Assembly (NCBI GenBank): GCA_030618205.1
Contig: JAUXDR010000049.1
Coordinates: 1-7,278 of the forward strand
Length of the DNA stretch: 7,278 bases
Direction: 5' to 3'
From: Deltaproteobacteria bacterium
GTDB lineage: Bacteria > Desulfobacterota > Dissulfuribacteria > Dissulfuribacterales > UBA3076
Under the pieces are notes generated by a model that made no database searches, had not been told where the DNA came from, and saw only the letters and a program-made list of their open reading frames with translations. Made by a program: the position numbers and the translations under genes. Positions 1-5,896 of the stretch are shown here, in pieces; the first letter of the stretch is position 1; every line of letters starts with the position of its first letter.

Positions 1-1
1 C

Positions 2-217
2 ATACCCCTGGCCCGGTGGATTGGAGGGCCGCTGAAAAACAGGGTGCAAGAAGTAATTATGGATGCCCCGGATGACTTCTACAGGCTTTTTGAAAAACAG
101 GGTGTATCCAGTCTGCTCAGCTCTGAAATTGGAAGGGACGGACTCAAGGCACGCCAGTTGTGGTCACTTTTCATCCTGGCAAAGTGGATGGCCCTGTTCA
201 AGGCGGTGCTGCCATGA
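2..217 (+). CDS. asnB: Asparagine synthase-like protein, C-terminal end (partial)
   Basis: The open frame enters from the left edge and gives 71 residues before a TGA stop. It begins IPLARWIGGPLKNRV and ends in a stretch with RQLWSLFILAKW. This matches the last part of the class B asparagine synthase domain, where a GxPxxxWxxGPL motif is followed by a helical tail with a conserved LW...L...W pattern. The family makes an amide from an acid using glutamine nitrogen and ATP. In polysaccharide clusters such enzymes often amidate sugar acids rather than aspartate; applying that here is inference. The N-terminal glutaminase domain and the ATP site lie outside the window, so the catalytic residues cannot be checked. 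The stop codon overlaps the start of the next gene as ATGA, which implies co-transcription and translational coupling with the GT9 gene. Confidence 0.75.
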   Translation: MPLARWIGGPLKNRVQEVIMDAPDDFYRLFEKQGVSSLLSSEIGRDGLKARQLWSLFILAKWMALFKAVLP

Positions 218-1374
218 AATTCTTAAACGAGACGGCATGGAAGGCTGTTCTGATCACAAAGGGGAAGAGAAAGGAAAGAAAAAGATCGGTCAATGAACTT
301 AACCCCGAAGAAATCAGTAATGTATTGGCAGTTTCGTCAACTGCCATAGGAGACACCCTGTTCTCCACACCGGCAGTGAGGGCCACAAGCCGCATTCTAC
401 CAAATGCATCCATAGATTTCATGGTCAGGGAAAGTTTTTCCGAACTTTTTGAAAATAATCCTGATATCAGAACAATAGTTCCCTATTACGGGGGATACAA
501 AAGGTTGTTTTCCCTGTTAAACAGGATCAAGTCTGGAAACTACGACCTGTGTCTGGTATTTCATGACAGTGATCCCTGCCCTGTTCAGGCCGCCTACATG
601 GCCCGGGTTCCTTTTATTGCCCGTATAGGTCTCAAGGATGAAACCGTGGCCCCATTTCTTAATGTGAGGGTTCCATACAGAGATGAAGCACATGCAATAG
701 AGCAGAGGCTCGACGTATTGCGTACACTCTTCAAGGTAAAACTTGATTCCCCCCGGGACAAGCGGATGGTGCTACCTTTGGCGGTTGAAGAAGCGGAAAC
801 ATTCTGGGATGATTTGCTTAACGGCCTGGGATGCAACTATGCAAAAAACAAAAGAATAGGATTTCAGATATCTGCCTCAAAACCATACTGTGTTTGGCCA
901 AAGGGGCATTTTTCAGAACTTGGAAAGAGACTCCTGGCTGATTCGGAAGATGTTAATATCATTCTGTTCGGGGGACCTGGAGATGAAAAGACAGGCAAGG
1001 AGATAGTTGAAGGGATGACAACCGACCCCGGTCAGAAACCTAGAATAATCAACCTTGCAGGGCGCCTGCCTCTGAAAAAGCTGCCTGCCGCGCTCAAAGG
1101 GCTGGATCTCTTCATAACCAACGATACAGGCCCTTTTCATGTTGCAGTGGCACTGAAGACGCCTACCATATCTCTTTTTGTACCCAGTACTGTATGTCAT
1201 ACAGGACCATACCAGGACATCGAAATTCACAAAGTCATAAGAAAGCCTAAACCATGCTCGCCGTGTATTAAAAAATACTGTAATGATCCGAACTGCATGT
1301 CCATAATCAGTGTTGAAGAGGTATGTCAGGCCGTAAAAACCGGTTTGGGGCAAAGAGATTTTCTTGAAGGATAA
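214..1374 (+). CDS. GT9 family heptosyltransferase-like glycosyltransferase
   Basis: This 386-residue protein is a GT9 family member (ADP-heptose:LPS heptosyltransferase type). These cytoplasmic or membrane-associated GT-B enzymes add heptose or related sugars to the LPS inner core. The N-terminal part has a Rossmann start with SSTAIGDTLFSTPAVRA. The C-terminal domain has the family motif TNDTGPFHVAVAL (Asp near residue 304) followed by TPTISLF. Past this comes the Cys-rich tail typical of many heptosyltransferases, with CSPC near residues 348-351 and further Cys residues. The start at 214 was chosen over the longer frame from 160 because it forms an ATGA overlap with the upstream stop and has AAGGCGG seven bases upstream. 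About 30 basic, poorly conserved residues precede the Rossmann strand. It leads into the GT4 gene 14 bp downstream. The exact acceptor and donor cannot be told from the sequence. Confidence 0.9.
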   Translation: MKFLNETAWKAVLITKGKRKERKRSVNELNPEEISNVLAVSSTAIGDTLFSTPAVRATSRILPNASIDFMVRESFSELFENNPDIRTIVPYYGGYKRLFSLLNRIKSGNYDLCLVFHDSDPCPVQAAYMARVPFIARIGLKDETVAPFLNVRVPYRDEAHAIEQRLDVLRTLFKVKLDSPRDKRMVLPLAVEEAETFWDDLLNGLGCNYAKNKRIGFQISASKPYCVWPKGHFSELGKRLLADSEDVNIILFGGPGDEKTGKEIVEGMTTDPGQKPRIINLAGRLPLKKLPAALKGLDLFITNDTGPFHVAVALKTPTISLFVPSTVCHTGPYQDIEIHKVIRKPKPCSPCIKKYCNDPNCMSIISVEEVCQAVKTGLGQRDFLEG

Positions 1375-1388
1375 AACGTAAGGACAAA

Positions 1389-1745
1389 ATGGCCAAAATC
1401 CTATACGCATATCCGGAACCTTTGCCATCACAGAAGGCCCGGTGCGTGCAGGTAATAGGTACTTGCACTGCTCTGGCAAAGCTCTTACCCATTACCCTTG
1501 TAGCAGAAATTGTGGGAGATATTTTCAGCCGGTTTGATCTCGAAAAACCAGAAAAAATGGAGGTAATCGACCTTAAAAGAAAAATAGGTCCTTTTGTCTC
1601 GAATAAGTGGTTTTCACTCAAACTCAGGCAAATGGTAAAGAGGATCAGGCCAGACATACTCTGGCTCAGACACCCGGGACTTGCCCGTGATCTTGCGGCC
1701 AAGGGACTCCCAGTTATCTACGAGCTTCATGAAATCTTTAGCGAT
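1389..1745 (+). pseudogene. GT4 family glycosyltransferase, N-terminal fragment only
   Basis: A well-formed start (ATG with TAAGGA four bases upstream, 14 bp after the GT9 stop) opens a protein beginning MAKILYAYPEPLPSQKARCV. It continues through the usual N-terminal half-domain of a GT4 GT-B enzyme, including the RIRPDILWLRHPGLA strand-turn and PVIYELHEIFSD near residues 108-119. Family proteins are normally 350-400 residues. Here recognisable GT4 sequence stops near base 1745, and the frame then runs on to 1934 through DNA that reads on the other strand as the start of msbA. The nucleotide-sugar-binding C-terminal domain with its E-x7-E motif is absent, so an active enzyme is not expected. 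The 181-residue frame would be a chimera with a meaningless tail. The exact breakpoint is uncertain by about ten bases because both readings are plausible over 1736-1745. A mis-assembly is an alternative explanation. Confidence 0.75.
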
Positions 1746-1951
1746 AAACACGCAATCAGGGCCAAGGGCAGCAGATTCAGCATTACCCGGTCCTTATTGA
1801 AAAAGATCTCGTCAATGAGCGGCTTGACCATGAAAACCTGGCAAGTGCTGAACAGGGCCACCATCACCATGCAGATCATGGATATGATAAGCTTTGGAAT
1901 GAAAGGCCGGATCAGCGCCAGGATTTTTTTGTAAACATCTCTTTCGCGCAT
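1736..1951 (-). pseudogene. msbA: msbA N-terminal fragment (lipid A export ABC transporter)
   Basis: Read on the minus strand from ATG at 1951, this encodes MRERDVYKKILALIRPFIPK, then a hydrophobic first membrane segment (LIISMICMVMVALFST). After that comes MVKPLIDEIFFNKD and LLPLALIA. This is the order seen at the N-terminus of MsbA-type exporters: TM1, then the conserved xVKPxxDxIFxxKD loop, then the start of TM2. Only about 70 of the roughly 580 residues of a full MsbA are present; a stop follows at 1727-1729 and the sequence then becomes GT4 DNA from the other strand. No ribosome-binding site is obvious before the ATG. The frame has no internal stop, so the truncation may be recent. An msbA 3' end lies on the same strand at the right edge of the window; whether that copy is complete cannot be seen. 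Confidence 0.75.
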
Positions 1952-1989
1952 GGGTTGTTTATCTGTTTTGTAGCTGAATGAAAATTATC

Positions 1990-2036
1990 CAAATGTAAAC
2001 GATCACAGATGCAGCGCCTGTGATCGCTTACATTTG
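1990..2036 (-). terminator. Long stem-loop between GT2 gene and msbA fragment
   Basis: Bases 1990-2008 pair with 2018-2036 as a 19-bp stem with a single A-C mismatch (1999/2027) and a 9-base loop. It begins 15 bases past the GT2 stop on the minus strand and ends 38 bases before the msbA fragment ATG, so it could end the GT2 transcript. The bases after it on the minus strand (GGATAATTTTC) do not form a clean U-tract, so it is not a textbook intrinsic terminator. It could instead be a processing or mRNA-stability hairpin, or a palindromic interspersed repeat. The structure is read directly from the sequence; the function is inferred. Confidence 0.45.
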
Positions 2037-2050
2037 ATCATGTTTTGAAT

Positions 2051-3025
2051 TTAAGAGCCCAGTGATTTTTTCCAGAAACATATCAATGCCCTTAAAAAGT
2101 ATTTGGGGTGCAAATATAGGAGGTTAGAGCAGGCGCACATTTTTCTCCAATGAACCAGATACAAATCAAACATGCGACTACGCCAGGCAAGTTTTGCAAG
2201 ATGTTTATGGCTTTTGGCATAAACACGCGACTTCACTGCCCTGATTTCAGGGTTGCTTTTCTCGTAGTTATTGTAAAAATAATCAAGATCCTTTGTCCCC
2301 TGTAACAAAATTCGATTTACCGAGTCCCTGGCCCTTATACCGCTGTGACGCCTATATTTTGATATGTATTTATCAACAAAAACAAAACGATATTTTGTAG
2401 CTATAGAAAGCACCAGAAGTAGATCTTCTCTTTCGGCCAGGTCTTCTCTGAATCCGCCGACTTCTTGTAAAATTGTCCTTTTTGCCAGATATGTCCCTGT
2501 TCTGACAATATTGTCAAGCAATAAGTCAAGGAGTATATTGCCAGAGGCATAACGTTTTGGCCGGATTTTAACAGGGTTCAGATCACTATCGCAAGTAAGC
2601 CTTTTGCCGTAACTGACGGCCCATTTTTCATCCTTGCCTGTCAAGGGTTCAAGCTGCGTCCATAATGTTTCAATAGCATCCGGCTCCAAATAATCGTCAG
2701 AGTCAAGGAAAAGGATATATTCGCCATCGCATGACAAGATCCCGGTGTTTCTTGCCGAGGACTGCCCTTTATTGATACTATGTCTGATAACGGAAACAGC
2801 GTCTTGGAAGTCGGATACAACATCGAAAGTGCGGTCGGTCGAGCCATCATCCACTACGAGAACTTTTATGTTTTTATAAGTCTGCCCCAAAGCGCTTTTT
2901 ATCGCTTCCACAATCATTTTTTCTCGATTGAATACAGGAATAATGATACTGATCAATGGGGTGCGATTATAGTTTGTGCCTAACAAGTTGAAATACCAAT
3001 CTTTATTACTTATACTTTTTGACAA
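2051..3025 (-). CDS. GT2 family glycosyltransferase
   Basis: This 324-residue protein is a GT-A fold family 2 glycosyltransferase. It has the first strand LISIIIPVFNRE near residues 24-35, VVDDGSTD near 57-64 (nucleotide binding), LFLDSDDYLEPDA near 105-117 (DxD-type metal site) and ERED near 198-201, where Asp201 is the likely catalytic-base position. YRRHSG follows near 224-229. The C-terminal ~100 residues are basic and mostly helical without clear membrane spans. Such enzymes add sugars to O-antigen or core chains in the cytoplasm; donor and acceptor cannot be read. The frame starts at TTG (3025). No ATG exists before the first strand, an in-frame stop lies at 3059-3061, and no good ribosome-binding site is visible, so a start at the TTG at residue 24 is also possible. 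It stands alone on the minus strand between the msbA fragment and the toxin-antitoxin pair. Confidence 0.88.
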   Translation of the reverse strand: MSKSISNKDWYFNLLGTNYNRTPLISIIIPVFNREKMIVEAIKSALGQTYKNIKVLVVDDGSTDRTFDVVSDFQDAVSVIRHSINKGQSSARNTGILSCDGEYILFLDSDDYLEPDAIETLWTQLEPLTGKDEKWAVSYGKRLTCDSDLNPVKIRPKRYASGNILLDLLLDNIVRTGTYLAKRTILQEVGGFREDLAEREDLLLVLSIATKYRFVFVDKYISKYRRHSGIRARDSVNRILLQGTKDLDYFYNNYEKSNPEIRAVKSRVYAKSHKHLAKLAWRSRMFDLYLVHWRKMCACSNLLYLHPKYFLRALICFWKKSLGS

Positions 3026-3061
3026 GCTAAAATAAATTCTTAAGTTGACAGCCGGACTTTA

Positions 3062-3384
3062 GAAAATAATGTTCACCCCTGTTTAATGAGCAAGGAAGCC
3101 GGACAAGAGAAAAATATTAAAACAGATCAGTTCATACGTCCATAAAAAAACATGCTGCCGTTGGTGAGAGTATTGCCATATAACAAGCGCGGCACCTGTG
3201 CTCCGTATAACCGGCTTGCTTTTATTATCTGTAATGACTTTTTCTGCCAAATTCCCCTTCACATTAAGCGCAATTACATGGTGGAGAAAACCCGGTGACA
3301 CCGAGCCTGAATTGTCTCGGCTTGAGGGAAATGAAGCTTTCTTGAATAGATTGGCCACGTTCCTTACTACCGTCCCGTAATTAG
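3062..3384. other. Non-coding stretch with one repeat copy
   Basis: No convincing gene is visible between the GT2 start and the antitoxin stop. Open frames on either strand here have no recognisable domain and weak starts. The stretch holds the first copy of the 75-bp repeat (3282-3355) and a small imperfect inverted repeat around 3185-3224 (AAGC(G)CGG against CCGGCTT). It must also contain the promoter of the GT2 gene, but I see no strong -35/-10 pair on the minus strand. It may be decayed coding DNA. Confidence 0.5.
3282..3355 (+). repeat. Direct repeat copy 1, beside antitoxin gene
   Basis: The stretch from TGGAGA to TTGGC matches 4104-4178 in the same orientation. The core 3315-3348 (TCTCGGC...TTGAATA) is 33/34 identical to 4138-4171, and the last 25 bases of that core are identical. 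The outer part is looser, with about one gap. The copy ends 29 bases from the antitoxin stop. It lies outside any supported gene. What kind of repeat this is cannot be told from one locus. Confidence 0.75.
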
Positions 3385-3726
3385 TTAGCGGCGGATGAGC
3401 TTGTCGCTGGCAATACGTCCCCCAGATTTCCCTGATTGGCGTGGTATCAATTTGATTTCCAAGCCACAACCAACGGCATCAGCATATTTGAGGAGTGTTG
3501 CAATTGATGGAGAATGCTTTTTGCTGCCCCCTCCAGATTCCAGTCGTGCAATAGCAGGGGTTTTTGTTCCCATGCGCTCAGCCACTTCTGCTTGAGTCAG
3601 TCCGGCGTTGCTTCGGGCCTTTATCAGTTCGTCAAATAGAACAAATTCAGATTCTAACGCATCGTATTCTTTCTTAAATGCAGGATCTCGCATCCATTCA
3701 TTTATCATTTCATCATGGGTTTTCAT
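3385..3726 (-). CDS. higA: HigA-type antitoxin, XRE-family HTH protein
   Basis: This 113-residue protein has an acidic, helical N-terminus (MKTHDEMINEWMRDPAFKKE, then YDALESEF). A Cro/C1-type helix-turn-helix follows at about residues 43-63 (LTQAEVAERMGTKTPAIARLES), and then a segment (HSPSIATLLKYADAVGCGLE) typical of antitoxins paired with Gp49-like toxins. It should bind and neutralise the upstream toxin and repress their shared promoter. The start is clear: ATG at 3726 with AAAGGAGG six bases upstream, inside the 3' end of the toxin gene. The two genes overlap by 14 bp, and toxin-first order is the hallmark of HigBA. The strong ribosome site would favour antitoxin excess. The function is inferred from family resemblance. 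Confidence 0.9.
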   Translation of the reverse strand: MKTHDEMINEWMRDPAFKKEYDALESEFVLFDELIKARSNAGLTQAEVAERMGTKTPAIARLESGGGSKKHSPSIATLLKYADAVGCGLEIKLIPRQSGKSGGRIASDKLIRR

Positions 3727-4045
3727 GGCGAACCTCCTTTAATCTTTGACGTGCAATTTTCAACTCCTTTTGCGGGGTCTTTTTGGTTTTTTTGATAAAT
3801 GCATGCAGAAGAATAATCTTATTACCCACGACTGTGCAGAAAAAAGTACGTCCAATACCTTCGTTACCCTTGACTCGAATTTCAAATAGTCCGTGGCCCA
3901 TTGAGCGGGTAAATGGCATCCCCAGATTTGGCCCGTATAGTTTTATGCGTTCAGTCAATCTCGCATAAAAAGCTCTAATCCCAACCGGCCAACTATCAAT
4001 AATTTTACGAACATTTTCGCTATAATAGGTGATCTGCCATCCCAT
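3713..4045 (-). CDS. higB: HigB-type toxin, RelE-superfamily Gp49-like
   Basis: This 110-residue basic protein begins MGWQITYYSENVRKIIDSWP and continues with LTERIKLYGPNLGMPFTRSM, GLFEIRVKGNEGIGRTFFCT and LLHAFIKKTKKTPQKELKIA. This pattern is that of the phage-derived Gp49-like/HigB family in the RelE superfamily, which cleave mRNA at the ribosome. The conserved basic positions (Arg/Lys in EIRVKG, the Arg in GRTFF, and KKTKKTP) are present, so the toxin looks intact. The frame can be extended to ATG at 4060 or TTG at 4078, but relatives begin near the MGW-like residues, so 4045 is preferred. No Shine-Dalgarno sequence precedes this ATG, unlike the antitoxin gene, which suggests poor toxin translation. 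The stop overlaps the antitoxin start. Confidence 0.9.
   Translation of the reverse strand: MGWQITYYSENVRKIIDSWPVGIRAFYARLTERIKLYGPNLGMPFTRSMGHGLFEIRVKGNEGIGRTFFCTVVGNKIILLHAFIKKTKKTPQKELKIARQRLKEVRHENP
3733..3740 (-). promoter_or_regulatory. Strong ribosome-binding site of higA
   Basis: On the minus strand the bases read AAAGGAGG, six bases before the antitoxin ATG at 3726, and lie inside the toxin coding sequence. This nearly perfect Shine-Dalgarno site fixes the higA start and contrasts with the lack of one before higB. Confidence 0.85.
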
Positions 4046-4050
4046 AAATA

Positions 4051-4078
4051 AAGTTAACATATTTGTTAAGTATGTCAA
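4051..4078 (-). promoter_or_regulatory. Putative higBA promoter and operator palindrome
   Basis: On the minus strand TTGACA (4078-4073) is a perfect -35 hexamer. A weak -10 candidate TAACTT lies 16 bases on (4056-4051). Between and overlapping them is a perfect 6-4-6 palindrome, TTAACAAATATGTTAA (4069-4054), well placed as a HigA operator. With this -10 the transcript would start almost at the toxin ATG (4045), implying little or no leader. An alternative TATAGT hexamer lies farther upstream (4092-4087), without a good -35. The palindrome is seen directly; its role is inferred. Confidence 0.45.
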
Positions 4079-4103
4079 GAGGCAATACTATACGCCATAA
4101 TTT

Positions 4104-4178
4104 TGGAGAGAACATCCGGCGCATCAAGCCCGGATTATCTCGGCATGAGGGAAATGAAGCTTTCTTGAATAAATTGGC
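4104..4178 (+). repeat. Direct repeat copy 2, beside toxin promoter
   Basis: This is the second copy of the repeat at 3282-3355, in the same orientation. It lies 58 bases upstream of the toxin start and just outside the operator region. Together the copies bracket the whole higBA unit with about 820 bp between equivalent bases. In this copy the repeat reads through in an open frame from ATG 4072 to TAG 4230 (52 codons), containing LSRHEGNEAFLNKLA. Copy 1 has the matching frame LSRLEGNEAFLNRLA. I do not recognise this peptide, and on the other strand both also read NLFKKASFPS, so coding is unproven. Confidence 0.75.
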
Positions 4179-4431
4179 GCGTAGATCCACGCAGTCTCGC
4201 GGGCCATCAAGCGAGGGGGAAAATTTGTAGAAGAGAATGATGTTAAACTATTAAACTAACTCCGTTAGATCAGACGGTTAAATGGCCCGTGAAAATCGGT
4301 GTTTATTTTCCTCTTTTTCACGACACATTGAAACTTCCTTGACCTGTAGCTTCCAACAGTGCTATAGAAGTCAGCGTATGGTGCTTGGGAGTGCCGTTTC
4401 AATCCAAATCGCAAAAAGCGATTTCCTATCA
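4179..4431. other. Intergenic or decayed DNA upstream of GT9 remnant
   Basis: No supported gene lies here. Visible items are a 5-3-5 palindrome CTAACTCCGTTAG (about 4255-4267), a GTG-led open frame at about 4286 reading VKIGVYFPLFHDTLKLP before a TGA, a weak promoter-like pair (TTGACC 4339-4344, TATAGA 4363-4368, 18-base spacer), and a small hairpin AAATCGC-AAAAA-GCGATTT (4406-4424). The last sits just before the point where GT9 homology begins and may mark the junction. The rest looks like broken sequence. Confidence 0.4.
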
Positions 4432-4680
4432 GCTATTGCCGATTGTTATGACAAGGACATAATATGCATATTCGGCCCCACGGATTTCAGGGAACAGCGC
4501 CCCATAAACCCTGAAAGCATAATCATCTATGAGGCCACGGTACCCTGCATGCCTTGCTCCTTTGTCTATAAAACCCGCCATGAGTGCCATCATTCACCAC
4601 GGTTTGAATGCCTGCAAAAGATTACTGTGGGTCGGGTATTTTTAGAAGTGGCAAAGAAAATAGAGATAAATCTTACCTAA
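4432..4680 (+). pseudogene. GT9 heptosyltransferase, C-terminal fragment
   Basis: The frame from about 4432 reads DKDIICIFGPTDFREQRP, then ATVPCMPCSFVYKTRHECHH and FECLQKITVGRVFLEVAKKI, and ends at TAA (4678-4680). This is the last ~80 residues of a GT9 enzyme: the IxxIFGPTD strand-turn after the missing NDTGPxH motif, followed by the Cys-rich tail (PCMPC, further Cys) and the final helix. It parallels the tail of the intact GT9 at 214-1374 but is clearly a different, diverged gene. The N-terminal domain and the NDTGP motif are absent. The open frame can be extended upstream to ATG 4282, but that extra sequence has no GT9 similarity, so it is best read as a truncated remnant. The next gene starts 56 bp later, as expected for a former operon partner. 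Confidence 0.75.
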
Positions 4681-4736
4681 ATCCTGAATACAGAATTTAG
4701 TAAAGATTCAAAGACTGTTGACATGAGAGACATTAC

Positions 4737-5867
4737 ATGAATACACTTTATATACTTGATGCCCCGGACCGGGATATACATTTACATCATTATGTGCTGG
4801 AAGGACTTAAACAGAGAGGCTTTTCACCGATAGTTGTATATTTTACAGGGAGTGTAGCTTCTTCAAAACTGGCACAGCAGGGACACAGGGCTGTCAGCCT
4901 CAATCTCAGTACCCGTGGGTACAAGACATTCAATCCCGGACCTGTTTTTCGGTTAAATAAACTTGTTCGGAAAACCGGCGCTTCTCTCCTGCATGTCCAG
5001 CGCCACCGTGCCCTTATCTATGCGGGACTTTCCTGTAAGTTTACTGGAAAACCGCTTATTTATACCATCAGCTCTACCCAGCTTATAAGGAATGCCATGA
5101 GGCGTTTTGCCTTCAGGATAATTTCACCCAATCTGACCCGGATGATAGCGGCAAGCCAGGGAGCTAAGGAAGATTACCTGAACAGAACGGCTTATCCTGC
5201 TGAAAAAATAGAAGTTGTATCCAACGGAATTGATATCGAGCCTTACCAGATAAATGTGGATAGACACGAGGTGAGGAAAAAGTTCGGATTGCCGGTAAAG
5301 GGCTTTATTTTTGGCATGGCCGCAAGGTTTAAAAAGGCAAAAGACCAGCCGGGGCTGATCAGGGCATTTGCAAAGGCACTTCCTGAATTAAACAACAGCT
5401 TTCTGGCACTGGCCGGCGATGGCCCCAGAGAGAAGATGATAAAAGAAATTATACATGAGCTGTCTATCGAGAAGAGAGTTATTCTTACTGGTAGAATAGA
5501 TCCATCACACATACCATGCTTTTTAAAATCACTTGATGTTTTTGTGCATCCTTCTTTCAGAGAGGGCATGCCTGCATCGGTACTTGAGGCCATGGCAGCA
5601 GGCCTTCCGGTTATTGCAACAGATGCTGAAGGGGTGACTGATATCTTTGATTCAGACAAAGACTTTGGACGAATGATTTTGCGAGGAGACATAGACGGCT
5701 TTGCCAATGCAATGATGGAATTATACGGTTTATCTGAAGAACAGCGTGAGCTGATGGGCAGACATAGTATGGAGCGTTTGAAAGAAGGTGGTTTTACAAG
5801 GGAACAGATGGCGGCAGGGACAGTAGAGGTCTACAAGAATATTTTAGCAGAAGATACACGCCGTTGA
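4737..5867 (+). CDS. GT4 family glycosyltransferase
   Basis: This 376-residue protein has full GT-B fold length. The N-terminal acceptor domain begins MNTLYILDAPDRDIHLHHYV and includes LLHVQRHRALIYAGL. The linker region has MIAASQGAKEDYL and VVSNGIDIEPY. The C-terminal donor domain has FGMAARFKKAKDQPGLIRAF, LALAGDGPRE and the GT4 signature HPSFREGMPASVLEAMAAGL with E276 and E284 forming the E-x7-E motif that binds the nucleotide sugar. No signal peptide or membrane span is seen, so it acts on the cytoplasmic face, probably adding hexose or similar sugars to LPS core or O-chain; the sugar is not determinable. The ATG at 4737 has only a weak GAGAG-like ribosome site. It follows the GT9 remnant and ends 29 bp from the convergent WaaG-like gene. 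Confidence 0.9.
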   Translation: MNTLYILDAPDRDIHLHHYVLEGLKQRGFSPIVVYFTGSVASSKLAQQGHRAVSLNLSTRGYKTFNPGPVFRLNKLVRKTGASLLHVQRHRALIYAGLSCKFTGKPLIYTISSTQLIRNAMRRFAFRIISPNLTRMIAASQGAKEDYLNRTAYPAEKIEVVSNGIDIEPYQINVDRHEVRKKFGLPVKGFIFGMAARFKKAKDQPGLIRAFAKALPELNNSFLALAGDGPREKMIKEIIHELSIEKRVILTGRIDPSHIPCFLKSLDVFVHPSFREGMPASVLEAMAAGLPVIATDAEGVTDIFDSDKDFGRMILRGDIDGFANAMMELYGLSEEQRELMGRHSMERLKEGGFTREQMAAGTVEVYKNILAEDTRR

Positions 5868-5896
5868 GTCCTATCAAAAGTCCTGATACGCATTTA

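Noticed and set aside
3198..3380. Plus-strand 60-codon frame with a hydrophobic start
   Set aside because: No ribosome site and no recognised family. The signal-peptide look comes from a short AT-rich stretch, and the second half is the repeat.
3083..3469. Minus-strand open frame of 128 codons running into the antitoxin gene
   Set aside because: It overlaps higA out of frame, shows no domain, and covers the repeat; the well-supported antitoxin makes it a chance frame.
4240..4290. GTTRRRY-like words (GTTAAAC, GTTAGAT, GTTAAAT) near the TA pair, suggesting an integron attC site
   Set aside because: No paired RYYYAAC core with attC-like folding was found and no integrase is present; such short words occur by chance.
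4339..4368. Promoter-like TTGACC and TATAGA with 18-base spacer
   Set aside because: Two imperfect hexamers in decayed sequence, with no intact gene directly downstream; too weak to call.
4396..4405. GTTTCAATCC, resembling the end of some CRISPR repeats
   Set aside because: Only one copy is present, with no regular spacing and no cas genes in the window.
4282..4431. Upstream extension of the GT9 remnant to an ATG at 4282
   Set aside because: The residues show no GT9 similarity and the start lacks a ribosome site, so they are not part of the original gene.
4719..4755. TTGACA followed by TACACT across the start of the GT4 gene at 4737
   Set aside because: The -10 would lie inside the coding sequence, so the transcript would miss the start codon.
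5243..5707. Minus-strand frame of 154 codons inside the GT4 gene
   Set aside because: It lies wholly opposite a clear GT4 gene with conserved motifs and has low-complexity Ser/Pro-rich content typical of antisense frames.
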